Origin: Sphingomonadaceae bacterium OTU29LAMAA1
GTDB taxonomy: Bacteria > Pseudomonadota > Alphaproteobacteria > Sphingomonadales > Sphingomonadaceae
NCBI GenBank assembly: GCA_024072375.1
Contig: CP099617.1
Coordinates: forward strand, 2,522,001-2,586,000
Length of the DNA stretch: 64,000 nt
Reading direction: 5' to 3'
Shown piece by piece: positions 37,401-44,787 of this stretch. Under the pieces are notes generated by a model. That model searched no databases. It was not told the DNA's origin and was given only the letters and a program-made list of their open reading frames with translations. Within the stretch, counting starts at the first letter, position 1. The number at the start of each line of letters is the position of its first letter. A program made the translations under genes and the position numbers.

Positions 37401-37802
37401 CAGCAGCAGGTCCCGATGCAGCGCGACGAGGTCGCCAAGCCCGAGGATGCAGCCGCCCTTCGCCGAGCGGCGGTTGCCCACTGTCAACAGCCGCGTCAGT
37501 CGGCCCCAGCCTTCGCGTGTGGCAGGATAGGCTACGATATCCGGTGTGCCGTCGGCAAAGACCAGACGCGCTCCGACTGCCAGCTTGAAGCCGTAAGGGG
37601 GTAGCTTCGCACCCAGCGCACCCACCTCGGCCCGGCGCAGCGCATCATAAGCTCGCACGACGCCCGCCACTGTGTTGTGGTCAGCGATGCCGATGCCCTT
37701 GTAACCCAGCTCGATCGCCTCTGCGATCATGTGATGTGGCTGACTCGCGCCTTCGAGGAACGAGAAATTGGTCGCGGCGATGCATTCGGCGAACGCTGTC
37801 AT
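34470..37802 (-). CDS. dnaE2: Error-prone DNA polymerase DnaE2 (ImuC)
   Basis: 1110 residues. The N-terminal PHP domain ([35 protein letters not shown]) is followed by the C-family polymerase core with [14 protein letters not shown] and [25 protein letters not shown], which carries catalytic aspartates. Helix-hairpin-helix and OB domains complete the C terminus, but the C-terminal tail of replicative DnaE1 is missing, as expected for ImuC. It extends across lesions during SOS with ImuA and ImuB. It lies 124 bases after imuB; that spacer has a partial CTGCGCAGGCAG/CTGCCTACGCAG inverted repeat but no LexA box, so expression probably comes from the imuA promoter. Confidence 0.96.
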   Translation of the reverse strand: [1110 protein letters not shown]

Positions 37803-37926
37803 GGCAGGTTCGGCCTATAGCGAGACGATATGGTGTTGCTGCGCAGGCAGAAACCCAGGGTCACGAGCACCGCCGCTTGCTGCCTTGGCCCCCTGCCTAC
37901 GCAGGAGCACGGGAGAAACGCATTCA

Positions 37927-39477
37927 TCACGCGAACAGTCCGTGGAGATACCAGCGCGGATGCTCCTGTTCGCTGTGCAGGCCGTGGCGGAAGATCCAGA
38001 ACCTCCGTCCCCGCCGGTCCTCCACCCGGTAGTAATCGCGCGTGGGAATGGCCGCGTCATGCCGCCGCCACCATTCGCCGGCGATCCGTTCCGGCCCTTC
38101 CGACCGCGCGACCTCGTGCACGCGGCGGCGCCAGCGGAAACGGTGTGGCGGGCCGTCCGGCACCTCGGCCATGACGCTTTCGATCGGTTGCGGCGGATCG
38201 AACAGGTAGATCGGGCGCAGCGGCGGTTCGCCGGCCTCGGTGTCCGGCCATGCGGCGGTCGGAACGTCCGCAGTGGCGGGCAACATCAGTTCGGCCTGTT
38301 CGGGGATATGGCTGTCGCGCGGTGCGAAGCGACGTATGCGGTTGCGTCCCAATCGCGTCGAAAGCTGATCGACCAGTTGATCCATCTGGCCCTGCTTCGC
38401 CGCACCCCCCTCCAGTCGCAATTGTGCCGCATCGAGCCTCTCGGCGAGCGTCACGTCCAGCCGCACCAGATCATAGCCGAATCCGGGATCGAGCGGATCG
38501 GCGAGGCTGTCGATCCGCTCGGCGAACAGCCGCATCAACAATGGAACGTCGCGCGTCGGCTGACCGGTCTCGATCCGTAGCGACTGGACGTGGCCATCGG
38601 CACGGAACAGTCGTGCCTCCCAGCGTCGTCCGCCCTGATGGCGTTCAGCGAGTGTGCCGGATGCCTCTGCCGTCAGGTCTTCCAGCACCTCCAGCGCGTA
38701 ATCGGTGCGTGCGATCGGCTCGGCGAAGCGGCGTTCGACCGCGATCGGCGCAATGCGCATGCGCGCCTTCACGGGAGCCCTGTGATCGCCCGCCAGCCGC
38801 CGCACCGCGGTCGCCGCTTCCTCGCCGAAGCGTGCGGCGATTCCCGCCAATGGTCGCGCCATGATATCGCCGACGGTTTTCAAACCCGCACGGGTCAGCG
38901 CCGTCGTCGCGTCGTCATCCAGTTCCAGTGCCGCCACCGGCAACCGCTTCACCGCACCCTTTTCATCGGGGGCGGGGGCACCGGCAAAGCGGGCCAGCGC
39001 GCGTGCGATCTCGGGCGTATCGCCGAAGGCATGGCGCGCCAGAATGCCACGCCGCGCCATCCGCGCCTCGACATCCGCCGCCAGCGGGCGTTCCCCATCG
39101 AAGGCGTGCGAACAGCCGGCGATGTCGAGCACCACGCCATCGGGCGGCATCAGCGCCACCGTCGGGCTGTAGCGCGCGCAACCGTCCGCCAGCCGCTCCA
39201 GCCAGTCCATGTCGGCATGCGGATCGGCGGGAAACACCTCGAGCTCCGGCACGCGCGCGCGCGCATCGGCAAGGGTCAGCCCCGCCTTCAGCCCCGCGCG
39301 CGCCGCGGTCAGGTCGGTCGCGGTCAGCCGCACGGCATTGCCGACCGTCTCGGTAAAGGCGACCGGCGTCTCACCCTGTCGCACGAACAGATGCGGCCGG
39401 GTGGCACGCAGCCGCTCGATCGGCAGCCATGGAAAGACCAGCGCCAGATAGCGACGCTCCACGGAAACTCTTGGCAT
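37927..39477 (-). CDS. imuB: Y-family polymerase-like protein ImuB
   Basis: 516 residues from ATG at 39477 (MPRVSVERRYLALVFPWLPIERL). The fold is that of Y-family polymerases but the catalytic acidic residues are degenerate, as in characterised ImuB. The little-finger region and a C-terminal DUF6504-like tail (YYRVEDRRGRRFWIFRHGLHSE) follow. ImuB is the hub that binds the beta clamp, ImuA and DnaE2. The start lies inside imuA, a 107-base overlap, so translation is coupled. Confidence 0.95.
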   Translation of the reverse strand: MPRVSVERRYLALVFPWLPIERLRATRPHLFVRQGETPVAFTETVGNAVRLTATDLTAARAGLKAGLTLADARARVPELEVFPADPHADMDWLERLADGCARYSPTVALMPPDGVVLDIAGCSHAFDGERPLAADVEARMARRGILARHAFGDTPEIARALARFAGAPAPDEKGAVKRLPVAALELDDDATTALTRAGLKTVGDIMARPLAGIAARFGEEAATAVRRLAGDHRAPVKARMRIAPIAVERRFAEPIARTDYALEVLEDLTAEASGTLAERHQGGRRWEARLFRADGHVQSLRIETGQPTRDVPLLMRLFAERIDSLADPLDPGFGYDLVRLDVTLAERLDAAQLRLEGGAAKQGQMDQLVDQLSTRLGRNRIRRFAPRDSHIPEQAELMLPATADVPTAAWPDTEAGEPPLRPIYLFDPPQPIESVMAEVPDGPPHRFRWRRRVHEVARSEGPERIAGEWWRRHDAAIPTRDYYRVEDRRGRRFWIFRHGLHSEQEHPRWYLHGLFA

Positions 39478-40132
39478 CACGATCCCACTCCACGCGCCAG
39501 CGCTGCCCCGCAGGGCCCCCACGCCGGCGCAGACATTCGACGTCGAAGGCGGGGAAGCCGGGTGCATCGGCTTCCAGCACAGTCGATGGCACGGCCGCTA
39601 CGCCCCAGCGGGTCGCCGCCGCACTGGCCACCGGAGCCGCACCCACCCGCAACGACACCACGGTCACGCCGGACGATTCGGCCGCCAGCATCAATCGTCG
39701 GGTCGCGGTCAGGTCGAAACCCGGTGCCCGTCCGACGCTCTCGACCAGTACCGCACCCAGACCGGGGCAGCGTGCGGCATCCGCGGCGGCGCGCAGCAGC
39801 GCCGGCTCGTCGGCGACGATGCCCAGCACGATCGATTCGGCCGACAGACCCAGTTCGGCAAGGCCCCCGGCATGCAGCCGCCCCTGCTGCCGTTCGCACG
39901 ATTCGGTCCGCAGCCACAGCAGTGGCAGCGCGCCCGCAGCCAGCGCCATGGCGATGCCAAAGCCGGCGCCGCTCGGTCCATCTTCGTCGTCGACCGCATA
40001 GATTTCATGCAGTTGCGCGCGTGCCAGCCCCTGCAACAGCCACGCATCGACCGGCGCCGCGACGGCTTGCGCAGTCCCCGTGCCGGCGGCAATGCGCCGC
40101 AGTCGGGCGATCAGGGCGGTCGAGTCGCTCAT
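39371..40132 (-). CDS. imuA: Mutasome protein ImuA
   Basis: 253 residues. The N terminus (TALIARLRRIAAGTGTAQA...LARAQLHEIYA) and the central RecA/SulA-like fold (LPLLWLRTESCERQQGRLHAGGLAELGL) identify the alphaproteobacterial ImuA; the C-terminal RWRVEWDRDAKSF segment is also typical. It assists ImuB and DnaE2 in mutagenic lesion bypass. A LexA box lies five bases upstream of the start codon, and imuB begins inside its 3' end. Confidence 0.93.
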   Translation of the reverse strand: MSDSTALIARLRRIAAGTGTAQAVAAPVDAWLLQGLARAQLHEIYAVDDEDGPSGAGFGIAMALAAGALPLLWLRTESCERQQGRLHAGGLAELGLSAESIVLGIVADEPALLRAAADAARCPGLGAVLVESVGRAPGFDLTATRRLMLAAESSGVTVVSLRVGAAPVASAAATRWGVAAVPSTVLEADAPGFPAFDVECLRRRGGPAGQRWRVEWDRDAKSFRGASLSGAGLSMAADRAAACHPAASVRATG

Positions 40133-40136
40133 GTAT

Positions 40137-40151
40137 GTTCTTGTAATGTTC
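40137..40151. promoter_or_regulatory. LexA box of the imuA-imuB-dnaE2 cassette
   Basis: GTTC-N7-GTTC on the plus strand (GAAC-N7-GAAC in the direction of imuA), four bases from the imuA ATG, overlapping the expected promoter/leader. It matches the alphaproteobacterial LexA operator exactly at all eight fixed bases. Confidence 0.9.
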
Positions 40152-40274
40152 TATATATCGAGTCGCCAAGCCTGAATCGTATTGCTGTATTTTCGGGATG
40201 GGGGTTGCACCCCTCAAGACACGCGGCTAATAGCGCCGCTCACCCACCGACCAGCCGGTCGGACAGGCGCCAGA

Positions 40275-40349
40275 GCGGGCGTAGCTCAGGGGTAGAGCAC
40301 AACCTTGCCAAGGTTGGGGTCGAGGGTTCGAATCCCTTCGCCCGCTCCA
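40275..40349 (+). tRNA. tRNA-Gly(GCC)
   Basis: 75 bases including an encoded CCA end. The acceptor stem is GCGGGCG/CGCCCGC, the D loop contains TAGCTCAGGGGTAGAGC, the anticodon loop is TTGCCAA with anticodon GCC, and the T loop is GGTTCGAATCC. It lies at the border between core genes and the genomic island, the usual attachment place for tRNA-targeting integrases. Confidence 0.97.
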
Positions 40350-40532
40350 GTTTTCTATAGCAAATGCAATAACTTAGAAGCTGGCCGCCGGGGCTGAGGT
40401 TTCCGAGAGAGATGTGTCGGGTAACGCTGGGGTAACTCCCGGTGCCTCGCTAACCGTGTTTGACGCCGCTGCCCGGCGAGGTTTAATTAGCCATCAGGTC
40501 GATGAGAGGCTTGAAGGCGGGGAAAGCGGCGG

Positions 40533-41195
40533 ATGCAAATCAACACCGAGCAGTTCGGCAATGCTCTGAAAGCCGCACTGCAATTCCGTAGCGATGATGA
40601 ACTTCGCATGGCAGCTGGAAGCGGTATCTCACGCTCTTACTATGTGAAGTTCAGCGGTAGGATCTTTCCGCTTAAGACCATTTTACGCCTGGCATATCGG
40701 CGTGAGGATATCACCTGGGACCGTCCTCAATCTGGTCAAGCCGCGCGTGTACTGCGATCTGACTTTCAGATTTTGCATATAACAAAAAGTACAGAGAAGA
40801 GGCGTCTCGAAAGGCAGCGTAAGAACGCTGAGCGTTGGGAGCGTGACCCTCGGTATCGCACTGACGTGCTAGATTTATACGGTTCAACCTGCGCTGTAAG
40901 CGGCTGCACAGTTCTTGATGCAATCGACGCCGCGCACGTTCTGGGTGTCGGAAAACATGGAGAAGACAAGGCGGAAAACGGTATCGTCTTCCGTGCTGAT
41001 CTTCACCGCTTGTTCGACGCTGAGCCTCCTCAGATGGCAATAGACCCTCGTAGTATGACTGTACACTTCTCTCGCGAATGTACTGGCCACTTTTCCGCCT
41101 ACGAGGGCAGGGAAGTAAAGATTCCCCAGGGTGGGCCACCTTCAAAGGCTTTTTCTTCTCACTGGAAGACCTTCGTGAAGGCTCATAATGCCTAG
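40533..41195 (+). CDS. HNH endonuclease (HNH_2-type)
   Basis: 220 residues. The C-terminal half carries the HNH_2 pattern: CAVSGCTVLDAIDAAHV, where the His of DAAH is the metal/catalytic pair, then DKAENGIVFRADLHRLFDAE, where the second His closes the motif. The N-terminal 90 residues (ISRSYYVKFSGRIFPLKTILRLAYR) may recognise DNA but match no family I know. Such proteins are common in restriction islands, some acting on modified DNA. First island gene after tRNA-Gly; plus strand; no evident operon partner, since the next plus-strand gene is a GrlR-like relic. Confidence 0.85.
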   Translation: MQINTEQFGNALKAALQFRSDDELRMAAGSGISRSYYVKFSGRIFPLKTILRLAYRREDITWDRPQSGQAARVLRSDFQILHITKSTEKRRLERQRKNAERWERDPRYRTDVLDLYGSTCAVSGCTVLDAIDAAHVLGVGKHGEDKAENGIVFRADLHRLFDAEPPQMAIDPRSMTVHFSRECTGHFSAYEGREVKIPQGGPPSKAFSSHWKTFVKAHNA

Positions 41196-41324
41196 TTGAG
41201 TGTTTGCCGCCCGGTCCACGTGATTAGCGCCCGCTATCTCAACTTCTACACGCACCCGTGGCACGGAGTCGCTGCCCGTTCACTAGCCCGGCAGCACCAG
41301 GCACCGAAAATATCGACCCGACTT

Positions 41325-41632
41325 ACAACCGGCCTTCAAAACATCGCGTCCGAAACCCCCGAATGCGCTGATTATGGCGTCGCCTTCCTGCATGACGGTA
41401 AGCTCCGCTGCGGCGACAGCGGCATCGCATACTCGGACGCCTACTGGCAGGAGGGGCAGGCATTCTCATCCGAGCTGTTACTTACGCAGCACCGGCACGT
41501 GCCGGGCGCGTTATCGGCGATGAAGCTTCACGGGCTGATGGACACCGGCAGCGTGGTGCGGGTGAAGGGCGCCGCCAGCCCGAGAGCAGCATGGTGCGGT
41601 TCCCGGTTCGGATATCGCAGATCGCGGACTGA
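41325..41632 (+). pseudogene. Decayed GrlR-like gene (copy 1)
   Basis: The conceptual product keeps GLQNIASETPECADYGVAFLHDGK, then CGDSGIAY and TQHRHVPGA, parallel to copy 2 at 44301 (GLYKIGF..., YGVAYLHDG, GDSGMAY, TQHRHVPGA), the GrlR-like small beta-barrel pattern. Three lesions are visible: no start codon in frame at the expected N terminus, about seven residues missing after TQHRHVPGA, and a one-base deletion near 41582 (copy 2 has CCGGAGAGC, here CCGAGAGC). After the shift the frame would end at TGA 41630-41632, matching the copy 2 end. The longer open frame at 41196-41771 is therefore an accident of the shift. Confidence 0.65.
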
Positions 41633-41637
41633 AGAGT

Positions 41638-42468
41638 TTAACCTAATTCAAAGTATTGATCGACGGCCTGCTTCCAAGATGCGATCTTATCAGATTTCAG
41701 GCCTTGCAAGAGTGAAGTTCTATCCATCCAAGCAAAATATGAGTGCAGCTCAACTTTCAGAGCTTCTTTGATTTGCTTCAAAGGTGCCACGCCTCTGGGC
41801 TGCGGCAGTCCGCCCTCCGTAGCCCACCACAACCAATGCGTCAGACGAAAAGGTTTGGAGCCCGCGGGAGCAAACGATCGGGCAGATTCGTGCACAGCAA
41901 TTCCATAGGGAGGTGCAAAGGTCTCGGCCCCGTAGGCCTGTATGATCGCAGGGCCGAACGCTACACGATCCAGAGTGTTTGCGTGTAGCGCCTTCTTTTT
42001 AAGAGATAGTCCTGCGATCATATCGGAGCCACGGTACACAGGACCGTATGCAATCGCTCCACGTAGTAGAAAGCGGTTTTGGACATCAGGCGTCGATATG
42101 AAGTAGCAGGATAGATCGATCATGATCTTCCGTACTGCAATCTTTATTGATGCTTGATCCTCGCTTGTAAGGAAAACGCCATCATTGATTGGTAGCGCTA
42201 TCACAGTGCCCTTTGCATCACTGACCGCCTGATCGACGGCCATGTGTAAACGGACAAGGAAGTTGGCGCTTTTCTCCATGGAAACGGACATTATGTGTCC
42301 GGCACCCATTAGGTCCAACCACGCCACATAGACGTTTTTAGCTTGTACGATCTTACTAGCATCGAATTTGAAGCGCTCCCGTTGAGATTGGGCATATATT
42401 CGCGCCTGCTCAATGCCGGATGGCCCACGATGCTTCGCAGCGCTTCCGACTTTACTTACCTTTGTCAT
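41638..42468 (-). CDS. Class III nucleotidyl-cyclase-like protein of unknown function
   Basis: 276 residues. The central 45-180 region follows a class III adenylate/guanylate cyclase plan: strand NVYVAWLDLMGAG with Asp52, then PINDGVFLTS with Asp96, a 44-residue spacing equal to that of the two metal-binding aspartates in classical cyclases. LLRGAIAYGPVYRG (135-147) corresponds to the RxGI..G.V strand, and FGPAIIQAYGAE follows as in the large set of stand-alone cyclase-like proteins. No membrane segment. Cyclases of this fold make the cCMP or cUMP signal of Pycsar defence, but no known Pycsar effector is adjacent. Last gene of an operon with 42534-43202 and 43199-44209; a G10 tract abuts its start. 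Confidence 0.6.
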   Translation of the reverse strand: MTKVSKVGSAAKHRGPSGIEQARIYAQSQRERFKFDASKIVQAKNVYVAWLDLMGAGHIMSVSMEKSANFLVRLHMAVDQAVSDAKGTVIALPINDGVFLTSEDQASIKIAVRKIMIDLSCYFISTPDVQNRFLLRGAIAYGPVYRGSDMIAGLSLKKKALHANTLDRVAFGPAIIQAYGAETFAPPYGIAVHESARSFAPAGSKPFRLTHWLWWATEGGLPQPRGVAPLKQIKEALKVELHSYFAWMDRTSLLQGLKSDKIASWKQAVDQYFELG

Positions 42469-42471
42469 TTA

Positions 42472-42481
42472 CCCCCCCCCC
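42472..42481. repeat. Homopolymer C10 (G10 on coding strand) before the cyclase-like start
   Basis: Ten consecutive C on the plus strand. In the gene direction it reads G10-TAA-ATG, so the tract occupies the ribosome-binding position of the cyclase-like gene, three bases from the ATG. A nested hairpin (CAGCCG/CGGCTG within GTCTGA/TCAGAC, 42492-42539) lies just before it in the intergenic gap. Confidence 0.9.
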
Positions 42482-42533
42482 ATTTAACTTGGTCTGATTG
42501 CTTTTCAGCCGGTGTGTTGAGCGGCTGGCGCGG

Positions 42534-43202
42534 TCAGACTAGACGGAATGCCTGATCCCCGCTCGCCCAGCCGAGCACCAGCCGCCGTCCCGCGGGCGTA
42601 GTTGTCACGACAGGCTCGGCAGCGGGGCAACCCGGCATAAGAAGCTCAGTGAATCGCTCGTATGCTTCGAACCAGCGTCGTTGGGGTGAGAACGAATGCA
42701 CCAACATGGCAGCGTCGGTCGCACAGAACCGCTCAGCCTCGATCAGCGCCGACGCTGTGCGGTGCAGCAGCTGGTAATGCACGTCAGGTGGGCAGTGGGC
42801 TATACCAAGCAGGTCGCAGACATATGCCAATCGCTCTTGCTTGCCTGGCGAAGCGTCGCGCATCCATTCGCCCACCGTAGGCCCAAACGGCTCCTCGACC
42901 TTGCCCTCAATGGTGCACGCAACAACTCCGGCCGCGTGCCGCCCCAAAGCAAACACGTCCGATTGGCTCTCACGTCGGCCGCCTGGCAGCGCGGTCTTGT
43001 GCTCCGGTACGGCGAGCAACAACTCAGTCGAGCCAAACGCCTCTGCCAGGATTTGACCCACCTCCGGCGGGAAACCGTCAGCGGCTTCCCAGGCGTGCGC
43101 AACAGTGCGTGCGCTGTAGCCAGTGACCCAGTGCAGATCGGGCTTTGCAAGGAACTGGCGCCAGCTGTCTGGCCCTGACGATGGCACGTAGACCCTGCTC
43201 AC
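42534..43202 (-). CDS. Conserved protein of unknown function with ExK motif (possibly DUF6946)
   Basis: 222 residues. The pattern SARTVAHAWEAADGFPPEV, PEHKTALPGGRRESQSDVFAL, CTIEGKVEEPFGPTVGEWM and YQLLHRTASALIEAERF is that of a widespread uncharacterised family, which I believe is catalogued as DUF6946. Asp82 followed by Glu99-Gly-Lys101 resembles the D...ExK core of PD-(D/E)XK nucleases, which is inference. It overlaps the DUF4268 gene upstream by four bases and precedes the cyclase-like gene by 65 bases. No signal peptide or membrane helix. Confidence 0.75.
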   Translation of the reverse strand: MSRVYVPSSGPDSWRQFLAKPDLHWVTGYSARTVAHAWEAADGFPPEVGQILAEAFGSTELLLAVPEHKTALPGGRRESQSDVFALGRHAAGVVACTIEGKVEEPFGPTVGEWMRDASPGKQERLAYVCDLLGIAHCPPDVHYQLLHRTASALIEAERFCATDAAMLVHSFSPQRRWFEAYERFTELLMPGCPAAEPVVTTTPAGRRLVLGWASGDQAFRLV

Positions 43203-44209
43203 GCGACTGCAGCCTCTGGGTCAAATGCCGCCAGCGCTGCGGTAACAGCCGGGACAAAAACCTGTTCCATCTGCTTCAGTTGGGCGATCATCCACATATG
43301 TTGACGTGGCCAGTCGTCGCGATCGGTGGGATCTGCGACAGGCATTTTAAGCGCTACCTTGGCAACAACGCCTTCACGGTTCGTCTGCCAATCCAAAGCT
43401 TCGCCGTACGCCGCCGTTAGAACCTCTCGCTGGGCCACCAACTGCTCCGAAACAAAGGTTAGTGGCGCGTTGTACAGGCCGACAAAGACGCCGATGGACG
43501 GCTTGCGGGCATGTGACCGGTAAACCGAAAGGTAGGCATCGCCCCTCTCCGCGATAGGCACCCAGTAATTCGTGTCTTTGAGGGGGCGATCTACGCGCCG
43601 CAACGGCGCACCCGCGGCAGCGGCGGTCTCGTGAAACATCGTCCAGTAATCGATGTTTGACAGAGCTACTTCCGACAGCGCTTGGCTTTCCCCCGAGCCG
43701 GTGGCGGGCGTTGAGGCCGTTCTCGTCCAGCTGTTCGGCTTAGCAACGACGTTAAACTGGGGCGCGGGCATGCTGTCGCCGATACGCACCGCCTGCACCT
43801 CCACGCCAAAGAAGGCGTACCGCTCGTCCGTGATGCTGTTGAGCCAATCCAGCGCCGCACGGTGAGCTTCGGTAAATTGACGTGCCACCCACACGATAAC
43901 CTTGGCATCGAAACGCGGCGCGTAGGTCAGCAGCTGGCCAAGATGAGTATGGTCAGTGCGCTCCAGCTGGTTTTCGATCAGGACGTGGTGCTCGCTGTCC
44001 ACAATCCGAGCAACGATGTCGGCAGAGAAGGAGTCGACCGCGTGCTCTGCTTTGACCAACTCAAGGCCCGGTAAGCCCAAGCTCTCCGCCAAAAACTCAA
44101 GATTGTCCGCCTGCGCCAGCCAAGGGGTGAAGTTGTACGGTTCGGACGGCCAGACTTCGCGCAGGTCAACGGTCTGCAACCGACCCAGCATGGGTATTGA
44201 GTGTGCCAT
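43199..44209 (-). CDS. DUF4268 family protein (PD-(D/E)XK-like N-terminal domain)
   Basis: 336 residues from ATG at 44209 (a second ATG six codons on is possible). The segment DIVARIVDSEHHVLIENQLERTDHTHLGQLLTYAPRF is the hallmark of this family: an Asp strand, then IENQ and TDHTHLGQLLTY, resembling a PD-(D/E)XK nuclease core with Gln in place of the usual Lys. The C-terminal third (DYWTMFHE to VKIALKMP-like) is the DUF4268 domain proper. Members often occur in mobile islands near restriction genes. It is the promoter-proximal gene of the three-gene minus-strand operon and diverges from the GrlR-like copy 2. Confidence 0.82.
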   Translation of the reverse strand: MAHSIPMLGRLQTVDLREVWPSEPYNFTPWLAQADNLEFLAESLGLPGLELVKAEHAVDSFSADIVARIVDSEHHVLIENQLERTDHTHLGQLLTYAPRFDAKVIVWVARQFTEAHRAALDWLNSITDERYAFFGVEVQAVRIGDSMPAPQFNVVAKPNSWTRTASTPATGSGESQALSEVALSNIDYWTMFHETAAAAGAPLRRVDRPLKDTNYWVPIAERGDAYLSVYRSHARKPSIGVFVGLYNAPLTFVSEQLVAQREVLTAAYGEALDWQTNREGVVAKVALKMPVADPTDRDDWPRQHMWMIAQLKQMEQVFVPAVTAALAAFDPEAAVA

Positions 44210-44300
44210 GCCCCAGCATCACTGGTCCTGTTTGGCCGGTCCAGTTAAATTTCACGTGCGCCGCGACTGTTATTCGCTGCTGTGTGATGGAGCCTACACT

Positions 44301-44639
44301 ATGCCTGCAACGCTACCCAACGGCCTCTACAAGATCGGCTTCGAGACCCGCACGAGTGCCGAGTACGGCGTTGCCTACCTGCACGATGGCTGCCTGCGCG
44401 GCGACAGCGGCATGGCTTACCTCGGCACCTACAAGCAGGACGGTTAGCTGTTATCCGCCGACCTTTCAGTGACTCAGCACCGGCACGTGCCGGGTGCCGT
44501 GCACGCCTTCGGGCTGAACGACGTGCGCGTCGAGCTGCATGGCGTGGTGGACGACGCCAACATGGTTCGGGTGCAGGGCAGCAGCCCGGAGAGCAGCTTG
44601 GTGAGATTTACGGCGCGGCTTTCGCAAATAGCGGATTAG
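44301..44639 (+). pseudogene. GrlR-like gene interrupted by one amber codon (copy 2)
   Basis: From ATG 44301 the frame reads MPATLPNGLYKIGFETR, YGVAYLHDG, GDSGMAYLGTYKQDG, stops at TAG 44445-44447, then continues without interruption to TAG 44637-44639 (LLSADLSVTQHRHVPGA, VELHGVVDDANMVRVQGSS). Total 112 codons, the normal size for GrlR-like proteins, named after the negative regulator of the enterohaemorrhagic E. coli type III secretion locus. The single stop sits where CAG (Gln) would be expected before LLSA, so one C-to-T change explains it. It diverges from the DUF4268 gene with 91 bases between. Confidence 0.72.
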
Positions 44640-44787
44640 CGCGTCGGCTAGCGTTTCGTCTCGTTTACCACTGGTAAGGCTGATCCACCAGCGGCTCGCC
44701 CAGCCGCGCCGCGTCCACGCGCAGTACTGGTTTGCCGCATCGTCGAGCAGTAAGAGGCCTTCAGCGTATACCGGTTGCCGCGCGGCA

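Noticed and set aside
41196..41771. 191-codon open frame as a real gene
   Set aside because: Its middle matches the GrlR-like copy 2 but the start and end do not; the frame runs on only because of a one-base deletion near 41582.
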